Assembly: GCA_963513935.1 (NCBI GenBank)
Contig: OY740772.1
Coordinates: forward strand, 100,893,340-100,957,339
Source of the DNA: Aphrophora alni
Lineage: Eukaryota > Arthropoda > Insecta > Hemiptera > Aphrophoridae
Direction of reading: 5' to 3'
DNA length: 64,000 nucleotides
The notes beneath the pieces were generated by a model, which saw only the letters and a list, made by a program, of their open reading frames with translations, was not told where the DNA came from and made no database searches. Positions 38,701 to 45,849 of this stretch are shown here, piece after piece (the first letter of the stretch is position 1; each line of letters begins with the position of its first letter). The translations under genes and the position numbers were made by a program.

Positions 38701-41138
38701 TTGGTTGTCCCTTCAGCACAGTTAGATTCCACTAGTGGTCTGTTGGTTGTCCCTTCAGCTATAAGTTCCAACCTCCTAACTGTGGTCTGTTGGTTGTCCC
38801 TCCAGCACAGTTAGATTCCACTAGTGGTCTGTTGGTTGTCCCTTCAGCACAGTTAGATTCCACTAGTGGTCTGTTGGTTGTCCCTTCATCTATAAGTTCC
38901 AACCTCCTAACTGTGGTCTGTTGGTTGTCCCTCCAGCACAGTTAGATTCCACTAGTGGTCTGTTGGTTGTCCCTTCAGCACAGTTAGATTCCACTAGTGG
39001 TCTGTTGGTTGTCCCTTCATCTATAAGTTCCAACCTCCTAACTGTGGTCTGTTGGTTGTCCCTCCAGCACAGTTAGATTCCACTAGTGGTCTGTTGGTTG
39101 TCCCTTCAGCTATAAGTTCCAACCTCCTAACTGTGGTCTGTTGGTTGTCCCTCCAGCACAGTTAGATTCCACTAGTGGTCTGTTGGTTGTCCCTTCAGCT
39201 ATAAGTTCCAACCTCCTAACTGTGGTCTGTTGGTTGTCCCTCCAGCACAGTTAGATTCCACTAGTGGTCTGTTGGTTGTCCCTTCAGCTATAAGTTCCAA
39301 CCTCCTAACTGTGGTCTGTTGGTTGTCCCTCCAGCACAGTTAGATTCCACTAGTGGTCTGTTGGTTGTCCCTTCAGCACAGTTAGATTCCACTAGTGGTC
39401 TGTTGGTTGTCCCTTCAGCTATAAGTTCCAACCTCCTAATTGTGGTCTGTTGGTTGTCCCTCCAGCACAGTTAGATTCCACTAGTGGTCTGTTGGTTGTC
39501 CCTTCAGCTATAAGTTCCAACCTCCTAACTGTGGTCTGTTGGTTGTCCCTCCAGCACAGTTAGATTCCACTAGTGGTCTGTTGGTTGTCCCTCCAGTTGA
39601 TAACAACATTTTTTACTCTCGCCTTACATTCCTTTGAACCTCAAGTGTTTGTAGCGGTTGAAGACGTAAACATCTGGGACCTTCTGATATCCAAGAGCAC
39701 GGACCGGACAAGTGTTTTAATAGAATACTAAAACATATTTTGGTACTGGAATAAAAAACTAAAATATTGTCTATAGCAAAAGCCTTATGCAATTTTATCT
39801 TTATAAGTAATAGTAACTAATTAGAGGAATACTATTGTAATATGCAGGGATGTAATTATCAATTATGTGAACTAGGCAGAGCAAGTTTTGAGGGGCGGCA
39901 AAATTTAAACAAAAATTAAAAAGCAGAATATAAAGAAATATTTCTTTTAAAACACTTATATATCCAGTATTAGTTTGTAGTAAATATAAAATGGAAAAAA
40001 TGTGATTGGTGTAAGTATTAGTATGTAGTTGTTCCTTCACCATTTTTTTTTAACTCAATCTGAATACAAAGGTGAATGTTACTGTGAATAGTTATAAGGT
40101 GTACACTATACATCTTCAAAGCAAGGCAGACTAACTCTTTTTTGACACACCACCGGCTATCCCCACCCCTTTATTCATCAGGGTCTGTCTGGTTTTCAAA
40201 ACTGTCAAATTTTTTTTAGTGAAATGATTCTACATGAATGACCATTCTGATTATTTGGTGTGTTATCCATCAAAACAATATAGGCCTTTATTTCATTGTG
40301 CGTCTTCATAGAGATAATGTACATATAATGATATTATTATTGTTATTTGCTGAAAATTGTGAATTTAAAAAAAAAAAAATACAGACCTAAAGTATTTAGT
40401 TAATAATATTAATAAGGACTATGACATGAAATATTTTATAATTTATTTACTTTTTGCCATAATCCCCATATTAGTAGTGTATAATATTGGTAGAATACTA
40501 GGAAGATGCAAGGAGAGGAGGTGGTAGGCTAGGAATATGTCAAAAGGCGGCAAAATAATTTTCACCAAGGGAACCAAAAGTCTAAATCTATTCTTGAAAA
40601 ACCCTGATCCACTGAAAGAGACAATTCAAGGAAACGTTTGCAATTGTTTAGGCACATTGTGGAGATGGTGAAATTCAGACTGTGTAAAAGAGAATTAGAA
40701 AAGAAACAAGATGGAAGGTACAAATCCAGACCAAGGAAGTACAATGGCAACTGGTGTGGAGAGAATGTTGAAAATAGAAAAGATTGTGCCAGACAACTAG
40801 CCAAGTTGTCACATATCACATATCAAAAGATGTTGATATTAATCAAGAAGATTTTATAAATTATGGTAAGTCTAAAAGTAATGTAAAAAAGTTTAAAAAA
40901 ATTTTATTCATTATATTATTCACACAAAAGGGATACTGATACACCCAGATACATTCATTTTTCTTACCCTAAGTTGTATGTTTTATTAATAAATACAATT
41001 AAATGCATACCATACCTTAAATTTAATAATTTCTTCAGATTCAAGAACAATCTTCATTTTTTTCCAATCAAAAGAAGCTTGTTTTCTATATTCATCAAGA
41101 GGTCCATTTGGAAAATCTTTCAGGAATGACGTGTCCAT
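10467..41138 (-). CDS. ACOX3: Peroxisomal acyl-CoA oxidase, ACOX3-like, 14 coding exons
   Basis: Spliced coding sequence of 688 residues, assembled from 14 exons with GT/AG borders and compatible phases throughout. It would oxidise acyl-CoA to trans-2-enoyl-CoA with FAD, passing electrons to oxygen as H2O2, the first step of peroxisomal beta-oxidation. ACOX3 relatives act on branched-chain acyl-CoAs. Domains: acyl-CoA oxidase N-terminal about 20-140; flavin-binding middle domain with [16 protein letters not shown] at 150-164 and [10 protein letters not shown] at 186-195; helical region with [31 protein letters not shown] at 407-426; CTYEGDNN at 442-449, whose E445 aligns with the family catalytic base; C-terminal oxidase domain about 505-670. 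It ends GRSKL, a classic PTS1 signal. The length is close to the roughly 700 residues usual for ACOX3. No frameshift or missing exon is seen. The large span comes from repeat-filled introns. Confidence 0.95.
11511..11920. mobile_element. piggyBac-type MITE (family A), TTAA-flanked
   Basis: A 410-base element in an oxidase intron, flanked by TTAA at 11507-11510 and 11921-11924. Ends are inverted: CACGTTGACTGCTA on the left and TAGCAGTCAATGTG on the right. It contains three copies of an imperfect palindrome of the form GCGTCCACGATNRTGGACGC at 11525-11542, 11567-11586 and 11753-11772, plus half sites (GTGGACG near 11634 and 11733). No transposase is encoded. TTAA duplication is diagnostic of the piggyBac superfamily; the family assignment is inferred. 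Confidence 0.85.
11925..13286. other. Intron 13 remainder
   Basis: AT-rich intronic sequence between the family A MITE and exon 13. No coding fragment, hairpin or recognisable repeat end seen. Confidence 0.5.
13287..13441 (-). CDS. ACOX3: ACOX3-like exon 13 (residues 603-654)
   Basis: Acceptor TTGTTTAG|GTGGTT and donor GGAGAG|GTACTA, ending in phase 0. Encodes [20 protein letters not shown] and [16 protein letters not shown] of the C-terminal domain. Confidence 0.94.
13635..13946. repeat. Long hairpin repeat (foldback MITE) with GATGAT...CGAAA motif
   Basis: Arms of roughly 140-155 bases from 13635 and from 13946 inward are inverted copies with moderate divergence. Both arms contain the motif CCGATGATRG, a short GTAAC/GTTAC stem and CGAAATGTA. 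It lies in the intron between exons 12 and 13. Superfamily unassigned; no clear target duplication. Confidence 0.75.
14398..14444. repeat. (TA)n microsatellite
   Basis: About 47 bases of TA repeat immediately beside the foldback element at 14445, consistent with insertion of that element into a TA tract. Confidence 0.9.
14445..15389. mobile_element. Composite Tc1/mariner-type foldback MITE with three arms
   Basis: Starts CAGTGTGAGTCAAAAGTATG and ends with its inverted copy before TA, with TA-rich flanks on both sides. The left arm (14445 to about 14753) pairs with the right arm (about 15086-15389) over some 305 bases. A second inverted copy of most of the right arm (about 14800-15079) sits between them, ending in GACTCACA without the final CTG. 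A G/C homopolymer in each arm varies in length (G11 near 14591, C8 near 14929, interrupted near 15236). No transposase. The TA flank and CAGT-type ends point to Tc1/mariner. Confidence 0.85.
15390..16163. other. Intron 12 remainder
   Basis: Begins with a short (TA)n tract, then AT-rich intronic DNA with no feature I can support. Confidence 0.5.
16164..16299 (-). CDS. ACOX3: ACOX3-like exon 12 (residues 558-603)
   Basis: Acceptor TTTACAG|AACTTT. The donor used must be TACCAAG|GTAATC (phase 1), because it alone joins in frame to exon 13. A stronger-looking donor, TTCAAG|GTAAGT, lies 22 bases further and would shift the frame. Encodes [19 protein letters not shown]. Confidence 0.92.
16706..16906. 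repeat. Perfect-looking long hairpin (MITE) carrying GATGATGCC-GCAA-GGCGAAAC
   Basis: Two arms of about 91 bases, nearly identical in inverted orientation, separated by a 17-base loop at 16797-16813. In the right arm at 16815-16836 the motif GATGATGCC, loop GCAA, GGCGAAAC forms a 3-bp stem with a GNRA tetraloop. The left arm has the same motif on the opposite strand with two changes. High arm identity suggests youth. Superfamily unknown. Confidence 0.8.
16980..17400 (-). pseudogene. Decayed DDE transposase fragment with internal duplication
   Basis: On the minus strand 17280-17350 reads roughly [14 protein letters not shown], close to the HCDLNPIE motif of DDE transposases common in arthropods. 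Further on, stop codons interrupt. A segment of about 130 bases is tandemly duplicated: the block around 17071-17125 recurs at 17203-17258 (CACTTGAAAACCAAAATTG and onward). A relic in the intron between exons 11 and 12. Confidence 0.45.
17816..17970 (-). CDS. ACOX3: ACOX3-like exon 11 (residues 506-557)
   Basis: The only acceptor keeping the frame is GATTGTAG|TTTTAT; the nearer TTGAG|GGG would give an immediate stop. Donor GCCGAG|GTGGGT, phase 0. Encodes [17 protein letters not shown] and [16 protein letters not shown]. Confidence 0.92.
18560..19095 (+). pseudogene. Non-LTR retrotransposon (LINE) ORF2 C-terminal relic
   Basis: 18560-18735 is open and reads [20 protein letters not shown], the post-RT block of many arthropod LINEs. 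Further on, [20 protein letters not shown], then [14 protein letters not shown], then [19 protein letters not shown] follow in order but in several frames with stops. This order matches the C-terminal region of Jockey/CR1-like elements. Truncated and dead. Confidence 0.7.
19942..20175 (-). CDS. ACOX3: ACOX3-like exon 10 (residues 428-506)
   Basis: Acceptor ATTGTTAG|CATCCG and donor CCTAGAG|GTATGC, phase 1 at the end. Carries [19 protein letters not shown] with the putative catalytic glutamate E445, followed by a less conserved linker. Confidence 0.95.
20176..22296. other. Intron 9 content
   Basis: AT-rich intron without gene. 21290-21480 resembles parts of 30110-30210 and 32400-32530 (ACAGCTSTTTCATRCACC, then the ACCATGATG/TCTTTATGG region), so it is probably a copy of the same decayed repeat. 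A short local duplication (ATTTAGATTAARAATCACTT) lies at about 21613 and 21672. Confidence 0.4.
22297..22417 (-). CDS. ACOX3: ACOX3-like exon 9 (residues 388-428)
   Basis: Acceptor CATTTCAG|ACAACA and donor TTAAAAG|GTATTA, ending in phase 1. Encodes [17 protein letters not shown] and [16 protein letters not shown], the most recognisable oxidase block. Confidence 0.95.
23426..24117. mobile_element. piggyBac-type MITE (family B), TTAA-flanked
   Basis: A 692-base element flanked by TTAA at 23422-23425 and 24118-24121, with inverted ends CACGTTAACTGCCA and TGGCAGTTAACGTG. It carries five copies or partial copies of the palindrome GCCGACCCGATCGGGTCGGC at 23441-23460, 23486-23505, 23681-23699, 23888-23904 and 23945-23961, distributed toward both ends. 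The ends resemble family A at 11511, but the palindrome is different. No transposase; small internal frames look spurious. Confidence 0.87.
24320..24750. repeat. Dispersed repeat R (copy 1)
   Basis: About 430 bases sharing an ordered series of blocks with 45850-46280: ATTGCACAAA, GATGGCAGTCAAGRTT, GYRCRCAGGTTTGG-like and GATTTTGAGAAATTATAT. Parts occur inverted at 47990-48130 and 48760-48850. No coding capacity seen; class unknown. Confidence 0.55.
24828..24953 (-). CDS. ACOX3: ACOX3-like exon 8 (residues 346-387)
   Basis: Acceptor GTTTTAG|CAATGG and donor GAAATG|GTAATC, phase 0 at both ends. In the correct frame it reads [20 protein letters not shown], continuing exon 7's EYQLQ as in other oxidases. 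Confidence 0.93.
25640..26879 (+). pseudogene. LINE reverse transcriptase relic with mutated active site
   Basis: 25670-26345 is open and encodes an RT core: [59 protein letters not shown] and [13 protein letters not shown]. The active site reads YANDIIIL instead of YADD, so the enzyme is dead. After a stop near 26343 the thumb and C-terminal region continue in other frames ([19 protein letters not shown] at about 26480; [24 protein letters not shown]). Lacks endonuclease and both ends. It sits in an oxidase intron, opposite in strand to the gene. Confidence 0.85.
27614..28199. mobile_element. MITE with TTTCTGTAATG inverted ends
   Basis: The left end CAGGATGTTTCTGTAATG and the right end CATTACAGAAACACCATA are inverted copies. 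Similarity continues inward for about 50 bases (ATAATTCAGGGGTCGG against its counterpart near 28160), and internal blocks such as GCATATGTACAGAAA/GTTTGTATA-type sequences also pair. The flanks are AT-rich; TA is the likely target. No protein encoded. Confidence 0.65.
28488..28648 (-). CDS. ACOX3: ACOX3-like exon 7 (residues 292-345)
   Basis: Acceptor TTAATTAG|GAGCAT and donor TTACAG|GTAAAG, ending in phase 0. Encodes [26 protein letters not shown] and IPILEYQLQ. Confidence 0.95.
28766..28820. repeat. (TA)n microsatellite
   Basis: About 55 bases of TA repeat in the intron between exons 6 and 7. Confidence 0.9.
28836..29010. repeat. Dispersed repeat with CTCTAAATGTAATG block
   Basis: Shares the ordered blocks AATACAA..., CCTCTAAATGTAATG, a TTGGTTTTGTG-like stretch and GAATCTC(G/A)TAATTG with 25085-25280 and 41965-42040. 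Three diverged copies in the window. Class unknown. Confidence 0.45.
29870..30210 (-). pseudogene. Decayed DUF4817-like transposon repeat, copy 1
   Basis: Similar over several hundred bases to 32120-32600: the block ATAATCAGCTACCAGTTTTT, then a TTTTTCAAGCTACAAAATACAC block and the ACTTTCCTTTRCAYRGTTG block occur in the same order. The coding strand is probably minus, judged from the better preserved copy. Confidence 0.4.
30303..30648. mobile_element. MITE with CGAATGCTGGCACTTG inverted ends
   Basis: The left end AGATACCGGCTCGAATGCTG and the right end, inverted, AGATCTCGGCACGAATGCTG match over about 27 bases (GCTCGAATGCTGGCACTTG on the left). Both sides are flanked by TATA-rich bases. About 346 bases, non-coding, in the intron between exons 6 and 7. 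Superfamily unknown. Confidence 0.75.
30749..30864 (-). CDS. ACOX3: ACOX3-like exon 6 (residues 253-292)
   Basis: Acceptor TTTGTAG|GTTTGT and donor GATTTG|GTAATT. Encodes [20 protein letters not shown] and [11 protein letters not shown], strongly conserved in acyl-CoA oxidases. Confidence 0.95.
32120..32600 (-). pseudogene. Decayed DUF4817-like transposon repeat, copy 2
   Basis: On the minus strand about 32215-32110 reads [20 protein letters not shown] then [10 protein letters not shown], like the segment (KTGSV...R..TEE.VE.VRQSFLRSPK) found in many arthropod DUF4817/HTH transposon proteins. No longer open beyond this. Part of the same repeat as 29870-30210. Confidence 0.5.
32684..32858 (-). 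CDS. ACOX3: ACOX3-like exon 5 (residues 195-253)
   Basis: Acceptor TTTTCAG|GTAAAC and donor AATGG|GTAAGT. It starts by completing a Gly codon and ends two bases into another. Encodes [17 protein letters not shown] and [15 protein letters not shown] of the middle domain. Confidence 0.95.
33062..33409. mobile_element. hAT-type non-autonomous element
   Basis: The left end CAGGGCCAGATTT and the right end AAATCCGGGCCTG form a terminal inverted repeat of the CAGGGCCGGATTT type known from hAT-like elements. Flanks CACATGAC (33054-33061) and AACATGAC (33410-33417) are an 8-bp target duplication with one mismatch. The interior is enriched in GGGCCTAGGGGCGCC-like sequences that also pair (GGGCCTATGGGCGCAAG near the left). 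About 348 bases, in the intron between exons 4 and 5. Confidence 0.85.
33440..33800 (+). pseudogene. LINE ORF2 extreme C-terminal relic (zinc-finger end)
   Basis: Reads [12 protein letters not shown], then after a stop [20 protein letters not shown] and [15 protein letters not shown]. RxRxGH followed by C-x2-C and an ExIL-x2-C end is the usual end of several arthropod LINE families. Not open; starts and ends indistinct. It begins just beyond the hAT element. Confidence 0.5.
34406..34553 (-). CDS. ACOX3: ACOX3-like exon 4 (residues 146-195)
   Basis: Acceptor ATTCCAG|ATTGCA and donor TTTAG|GTAACG, ending in phase 1. Carries the flavin-domain signature [17 protein letters not shown] and [13 protein letters not shown]. 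Confidence 0.95.
35118..35270 (-). CDS. ACOX3: ACOX3-like exon 3 (residues 95-145)
   Basis: Acceptor TTGCAG|AATGTG and donor CCCGAG|GTAATA, phase 0 at both ends, 51 codons. Encodes the second half of the N-terminal helical domain, including [14 protein letters not shown]. Confidence 0.92.
35716..35782. repeat. (TA)n microsatellite
   Basis: About 65 bases of TA repeat in the intron between exons 2 and 3; the longest TA tract in the window. Confidence 0.92.
36489..36647 (-). CDS. ACOX3: ACOX3-like exon 2 (residues 42-94)
   Basis: Acceptor CTCCAG|CTTGAT and donor AAAG|GTAGTA, phase 0 at both ends, 53 codons. Encodes [12 protein letters not shown] and the [11 protein letters not shown] stretch of the N-terminal helical domain. 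Confidence 0.92.
37233..37745 (+). pseudogene. Decayed DUF4817/mariner-like transposase element
   Basis: Opens with CAGGGTGTTTCAAAAAGGAC, a common arthropod transposon end. It then encodes [20 protein letters not shown] and [10 protein letters not shown], matching the N-terminal HTH (DUF4817-like) pattern. 37580-37680 reads [20 protein letters not shown], like the C-terminal WGF-(Y)-ELR-RI segment of the same family. The catalytic middle is missing and stops are present. The right terminal repeat was not found. Confidence 0.6.
38521..39596. repeat. Minisatellite of alternating 42- and 47-base units
   Basis: Sixteen A units of 42 bases (starting CACAGTTAGATTCCACTAGT) and eight B units of 47 bases (starting CTATAAGTTCCAACCTCCTA), after a partial B unit. 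Both end in the shared GTGGTCTGTTGGTTGTCCCT plus YCAG. The order begins A x5, then B A A, B A A, B A, B A, B A, B A A, B A, B A. The copies are almost identical, so expansion is recent. Frames read through parts of the array on both strands only because 42 is divisible by 3. It lies in the intron between exons 1 and 2. Confidence 0.97.
40590..40835 (+). pseudogene. Possible LINE C-terminal relic
   Basis: Reads [20 protein letters not shown], then [19 protein letters not shown] and [12 protein letters not shown]. This is similar in order to the (RH...M...GRPR.RW...NWR..A.DR..WR.L...AK.H) tail of many LINE ORF2 proteins. Not convincing alone. Confidence 0.4.
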
Positions 41139-41169
41139 TTTTTAATAAATTATATAATTAGACTCCTAT
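41016..41169 (-). CDS. ACOX3: ACOX3-like exon 1 (5' UTR part and residues 1-41)
   Basis: The ATG is at 41138-41136, with coding part 41016-41138 in phase 0. The donor is AAG|GTATGG. Upstream, TTTTTCCAG at 41170 and beyond is a good acceptor, so 31 bases of 5' UTR are visible and at least one non-coding exon should lie further upstream. Encodes [15 protein letters not shown], typical of the oxidase N-terminus. Confidence 0.9.
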
Positions 41170-43171
41170 CTGGAAAAATAACTGTAAAAACAAAACTGTT
41201 AATTGTTTAATGAAGCTATGGTTAGATAAGAACAATTTTTATTAAAGATGGAACATTTATTCACATACTACTGCTTAATAATTATTTTTTAATCTCTTGG
41301 GGATTTAGAGTTTCTGCGAAGGACTTCCTGAACTCGATATTTCACCCAGTTCTTTAATTCTACCTATGTCATGTATTTATCCTTTATTTTCTGTTCCACT
41401 ATCCTTCTACATATTATTTTGGGTCTATCAGGTTTTCTTCCCTGTAAGTTCCACTACCATTTGATACTATCTCAATTCTGAGGGTGAGAACTAATCTAGA
41501 TTTCTTTTTTGCTAAACTCAGAGATTTTAACTGGTTTACCTCTTTCCCAGAGTTCTCTGTTTGAAATTCTACCTGACCAACGTAGGTTGAGTATTCACCT
41601 CAGACAATTATTAATAAATAGTTGTAACTTATTTGTAGTACTTTCTGTAACTACAAAAAATTTGAAAGTGCAAGCAATACCTCAGAGTACATGGGATAAA
41701 TTTCTTATTTTAATGTTATCATTACTAATTATTTTCTTTAATTAAGTGTAAAGGCAAAAAAAAAACTAATAGCATTGTATTTGTTTAAATACTGGTTATT
41801 TTTTTATAATTACTTACAAATAATTTTGCATATTTTCTATTATTGTAGTTAAGATTACGTTACAAATCACTAATAATTTCACTTCAATAACTACGGTGGT
41901 GTAGTGAAATTTACAATAATAATTGAAAACTTCCGTAGATAATACAAAACAAGTTGATGGGTTTCACCCAACCCAATCTCCTCTAAATGTAATGGCTAAA
42001 GGTTGTTTCACAGATTTCCTGAATCTCATAATTGAGTATAAGTTTTTGATCTCGACTAGCCTTGTAAATATGAATATGTTAATTGGATAAATCCTGTTAA
42101 TAGCCTATAAACAATCATCGGTTATTATACAAAATAACCAGTATTATTGGTTGATGTGATAAATTGTTTGTTTTTTTAAAAATTAATCATAATAACCAGT
42201 AATAAATAATAGCTAACACTTTTAGTAATGTAGATGTATGTTGTTTTCAAATTTTATTAAATTATAACCTGTTATTATTATAATAACAGCACTCTCAGGT
42301 TAAGTCTGGATGTTTAAAAAAAGGTTTCTTTAAAAATATTAACAATTTGTCACATTAATCAATAATATTGGTAAAGTACAATAACTGGCGATTATCCATA
42401 TTAACCAAATTTAAAAAAAATAACAGTTATATATATATATATTAAAACATTTCCACTCGTTTTACTCGTGTCTATGTCTCAGCTCTAGTGTCCCTTGAAG
42501 CTGTATATATACAAATGAAGGACCAACCACTCGCTAAGCTCTAGTCGGTGACTCAGCCGGGTCGAACTTATAAATGATTAAAAAACACAATTATTTGAGT
42601 ACAAACAACTTTCATTTGAACCTTGCCGCTGTTAAGCTGCTTTGACAATGCCGTAACTAGTGACACCATGGTCAGGAAAGGTTCAAATATAAAAAAGTGG
42701 TTTGTATTAAAATAATTGTTTTTAATCATTAACATGGAATTATACCTAGTACCAATGGTCTTTAGTATAAATAGTTTTAAAATATCACATTGTCTTGGGA
42801 GATGAAAGTTCAAAATTACATAATTGACAATAACTTTGCTATCCGACATCATAAATAGATGAGGTTAGTACCATGATTTGAATGAAGCATTCAAATCTAC
42901 AAATTTTTATCTAATTTTAATGTGTTCAGTTGAATAACACATGAGATATGGGAAAAGCCTGTTTCTTAAATGCCCGCCATTTTTGTGAATTTCAATACGG
43001 TTTTACATGAACACACTGTGGTCTTTATATACAGACAACAATGAGAATGGATCGTTGGGATGTTGAAAATCATTATTTTGGTTTTCTGAGACCATGAAAA
43101 TGTGTAAAAACACTGAAGTTAAAATTATTTACAATTATCAAACATATACTGGATAAGTAATAATTATAATA
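41170..43171. other. Upstream of the ATG exon: 5' intron of the oxidase gene
   Basis: AT-rich, no gene recognised. Contains a copy of the CTCTAAATGTAATG dispersed repeat (about 41965-42050) and a short (TA)n tract near 42430. By the acceptor at 41170 this should be intron separating the ATG exon from an unlocated non-coding first exon. Confidence 0.5.
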
Positions 43172-43173
43172 TA

Positions 43174-43409
43174 CAGGCAAAACTCGTTAATAGGAATATT
43201 TGTTTGCTCGAGGCGTTCGGACTATCAAAAAGTTCGGATTACTGAGGAAATGCAAAAAATACTAACAGTGAAATGACCTGACTAGTGACTCATCACAACT
43301 ACATCCTTTACTTTGTTTATGTTTCCGTTGTTGTGACATGGAAATTCGAAGAAATGGCAACTGAAGGCCGTTCGGAGTACCATGCGTGCGGATTAACGAG
43401 GCTCGCCTG
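43174..43409. mobile_element. Tigger/pogo-like MITE
   Basis: 236 bases flanked by TA on both sides. The left end CAGGCAAAACTCGTTAAT and the right end, inverted, CAGGCGAGCCTCGTTAAT match. Inside lie GTTCGGACTATC and GTTCGGATTACTGAGG, typical of pogo/Tigger-type ends. No transposase. Confidence 0.82.
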
Positions 43410-43655
43410 TAATAGTATTAGTATTACTATTATTCTTAGTACAAAGTTATTATAGAGTAGAGGTAGACGATTATAATGACATGTTTGCTTGGCCAAAAAT
43501 ACGAGTAGGGTTTAAATATAAACAGGAATTGTTATGGTCTGTTCTTGTAGAGTTCAATAATGTAATCATGAATTGTGAACACATGCGTGTTCGTACTTAC
43601 TTATCATTAGTTGTGTTAGTCCACTTTCCATAATTACTGTCGGTTGTAATTAATA

Positions 43656-45415
43656 TGTCTAAGCAACATGTACACAATAGTATTGCAATGCATGTTATCA
43701 TTAAATTTTTAGCAAATAGAGGTGCCTTTTCATCTCGGATTTATTCAAAACTTAAAAAACAGTTTGGAGATGAATGTATCTTTTAATCTAGAGTGTATGA
43801 TTTGCACAAGTCATTTAAAAGAGGCCAAGAATAGTTGAAAACGAACCACACGCTTGCCAGTTCAAAACTTCAACAAGTAAAGAGAAGATAATTGATGTTG
43901 ATGCACTAATTCGTTTGAGACCATTGGAAATCACTGTTAGAGAAATTGCTGAAAAATTTAAAATAGGTGTTGATATTGTGGAAACGTTAAAGATCGTCTT
44001 AAAATAGCAAGGTTACTGCCAGGTTGGTTCCCTCTCTTTTAAAGCCTGACTACCAATTACAATCACATGACTTCTGCAATGAGAGACATTTTTAGACTCT
44101 ATAGTAGGCCTACCTGTGATGAAACATTAGTCTGCTTCACTCTAAAGTCAAAACGAGCAAGCATATGGAATGACAACATCTATGCTCCATTCCTCTATAG
44201 AAAACCAAAATTAACATATCCATCTTCGTATCTTTTGGGATTCACAAAGTTACGAATAAGTTAAATGTAAGATTATAATTTGTTAGAACAATGATTAAGT
44301 AAGAAAGAAATTTATAGTCTAAGAGCCTAAGTACTTTTTTAACTTTTGTATTTGGCAGCAAAAAGTGAGATATTGTGTAAATGTTGGACTAGGCCCGCTG
44401 ATCTATTCAATATTTGATGTGAAAATGACACAGTTGGGGTGGGGAGATGGAAAGTTTTTAAATAACCAGGAAGCATAAAAGAGGGGCTTTTTTTAGGTGA
44501 GCAACCAGGCGTCAAGGGTCTTGCTGGAGGAGAGATCATTGGTGGATTTGAACCTGAGATTATAAGAGACTGACCATCTCAGGAAGAAAAAGGAGACTTA
44601 TTTAGTGTTGAGGTTTATTTTGAGGGTAAAAAGTCTAGTCAAACTCAGTTTTCAATATTTTAAATTAAGAAAAATATAATAACTTCTTTTTTGTAGTGGA
44701 TATATATGATTTAAAACATATATTTAGCCGACTTGTGTCATTTGATACATTCTTTATGTAAACCAGAAGAAACAGTTTTAGGATTTATATGTGGATCAAT
44801 ATTTAATTTTGTTCTGATAAATATATGAATATGGTTTAGGCATAATTAAGTTTCAAAATAAACACATCCTGCACTGAAGCTAATTGTCAAGAGAGTTAGT
44901 TCTTTTGCCATCCTTATTCTATCACCTATGATCTCTGGTAAGGAACAATTGTAGGAGAGCAAGGGAATTAAAATTAAGACTCTAATAAGAAATTTTTACT
45001 TAAATTTTCTTATAGAACAGAGAACTATCACTGCTGAGTTCTATTCTACAATTAAGAGAAACTGAAGCCAGTGATTTGTTCCAAGAGAAGAGTGACTGAG
45101 CATTCAGTTTGTTTTATTCGGGATAATGCTTGCTTTAAACTTCCCACTTTGACGATAAAAACTTAGAAACTCAAGTGAACTATATCCTACTTTATAGTTT
45201 AGATTCAGCACCATCCGACTTCACCTCTTCACCCCACTTAAACAAGTTTTAGGAGCGAAGAAATTTAATTCTAATGGTTATTGACACTGCACAAGAATGG
45301 GTCAACATGAAGTCACGACTTCTATGGTCCTGGAAATAAGAAACTTCCTGAGTGCTGGAACAAGTGTATTGCACTGGCAGAGGATTTCATAGGAGAGTAG
45401 TGTATGAGTTAATAA
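43656..45415 (+). pseudogene. Broken mariner transposase, interrupted
   Basis: Starts ATGTCTAAGCAACATG. It reads IIKFLANRGAFSSRIYSKLK, FGDECIF, VYDLHKSFKRGQE, then after a frame change VENEPHACQ, EKIIDVDALIRLRPLEITVR and EIAEKFKIG: the mariner HTH domain. Around 44112-44170 CDETLVCFTLKSKRASIWND carries the first catalytic aspartate (DETW motif with W lost). About 45010-45415 continues with TITAEFYSTIKRE, a DNA-x-x-HTA-like block, PSDF, IDTAQEWVNMKS, DFYGPGNKKLPECWNKCIAL and DFIGE. Multiple stops and frameshifts. The excess length (roughly 44200-44990 does not match the family) implies an inserted foreign segment. Confidence 0.8.
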
Positions 45416-45849
45416 ATAATTGTTATAATAAAAATGACATTGTATTTAATCAACTTTAGCTGATAATTCCTCTATATTTTAATACCTTTTTAAGTTTTTT
45501 TATTCTATTATTTGAACTATCATTCACTTGTACTCCTCATTAGCTCTCCCACAAAATTCGGCAACCTGAAAGGAGTGTCAGGACTTTTAGTGTGAAATTT
45601 AAAAAAAAAGAAGGATATCTAGTCAAATAGCTAAACCTTCCTGTGTTCTATTGCCACTATACATTTGGTTACTTGCTAAAAAATTTACATAAATTTTTCA
45701 TAGGTCAGTATTGCAAGAATTTCACATCATTCTCTAAAATATTCGGACATAAGGCATGATATTCTCTAAAATCGGGTAATTTTTTAGAAATTATTACAAA
45801 CCAAAAATGTTTTTCCTTTTGTCCTATATCAAGAACCAGGCAACTATAA

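Noticed and set aside
38521..39596. CRISPR array
   Set aside because: The units are contiguous tandem repeats without unique spacers in a eukaryotic intron; it is a minisatellite.
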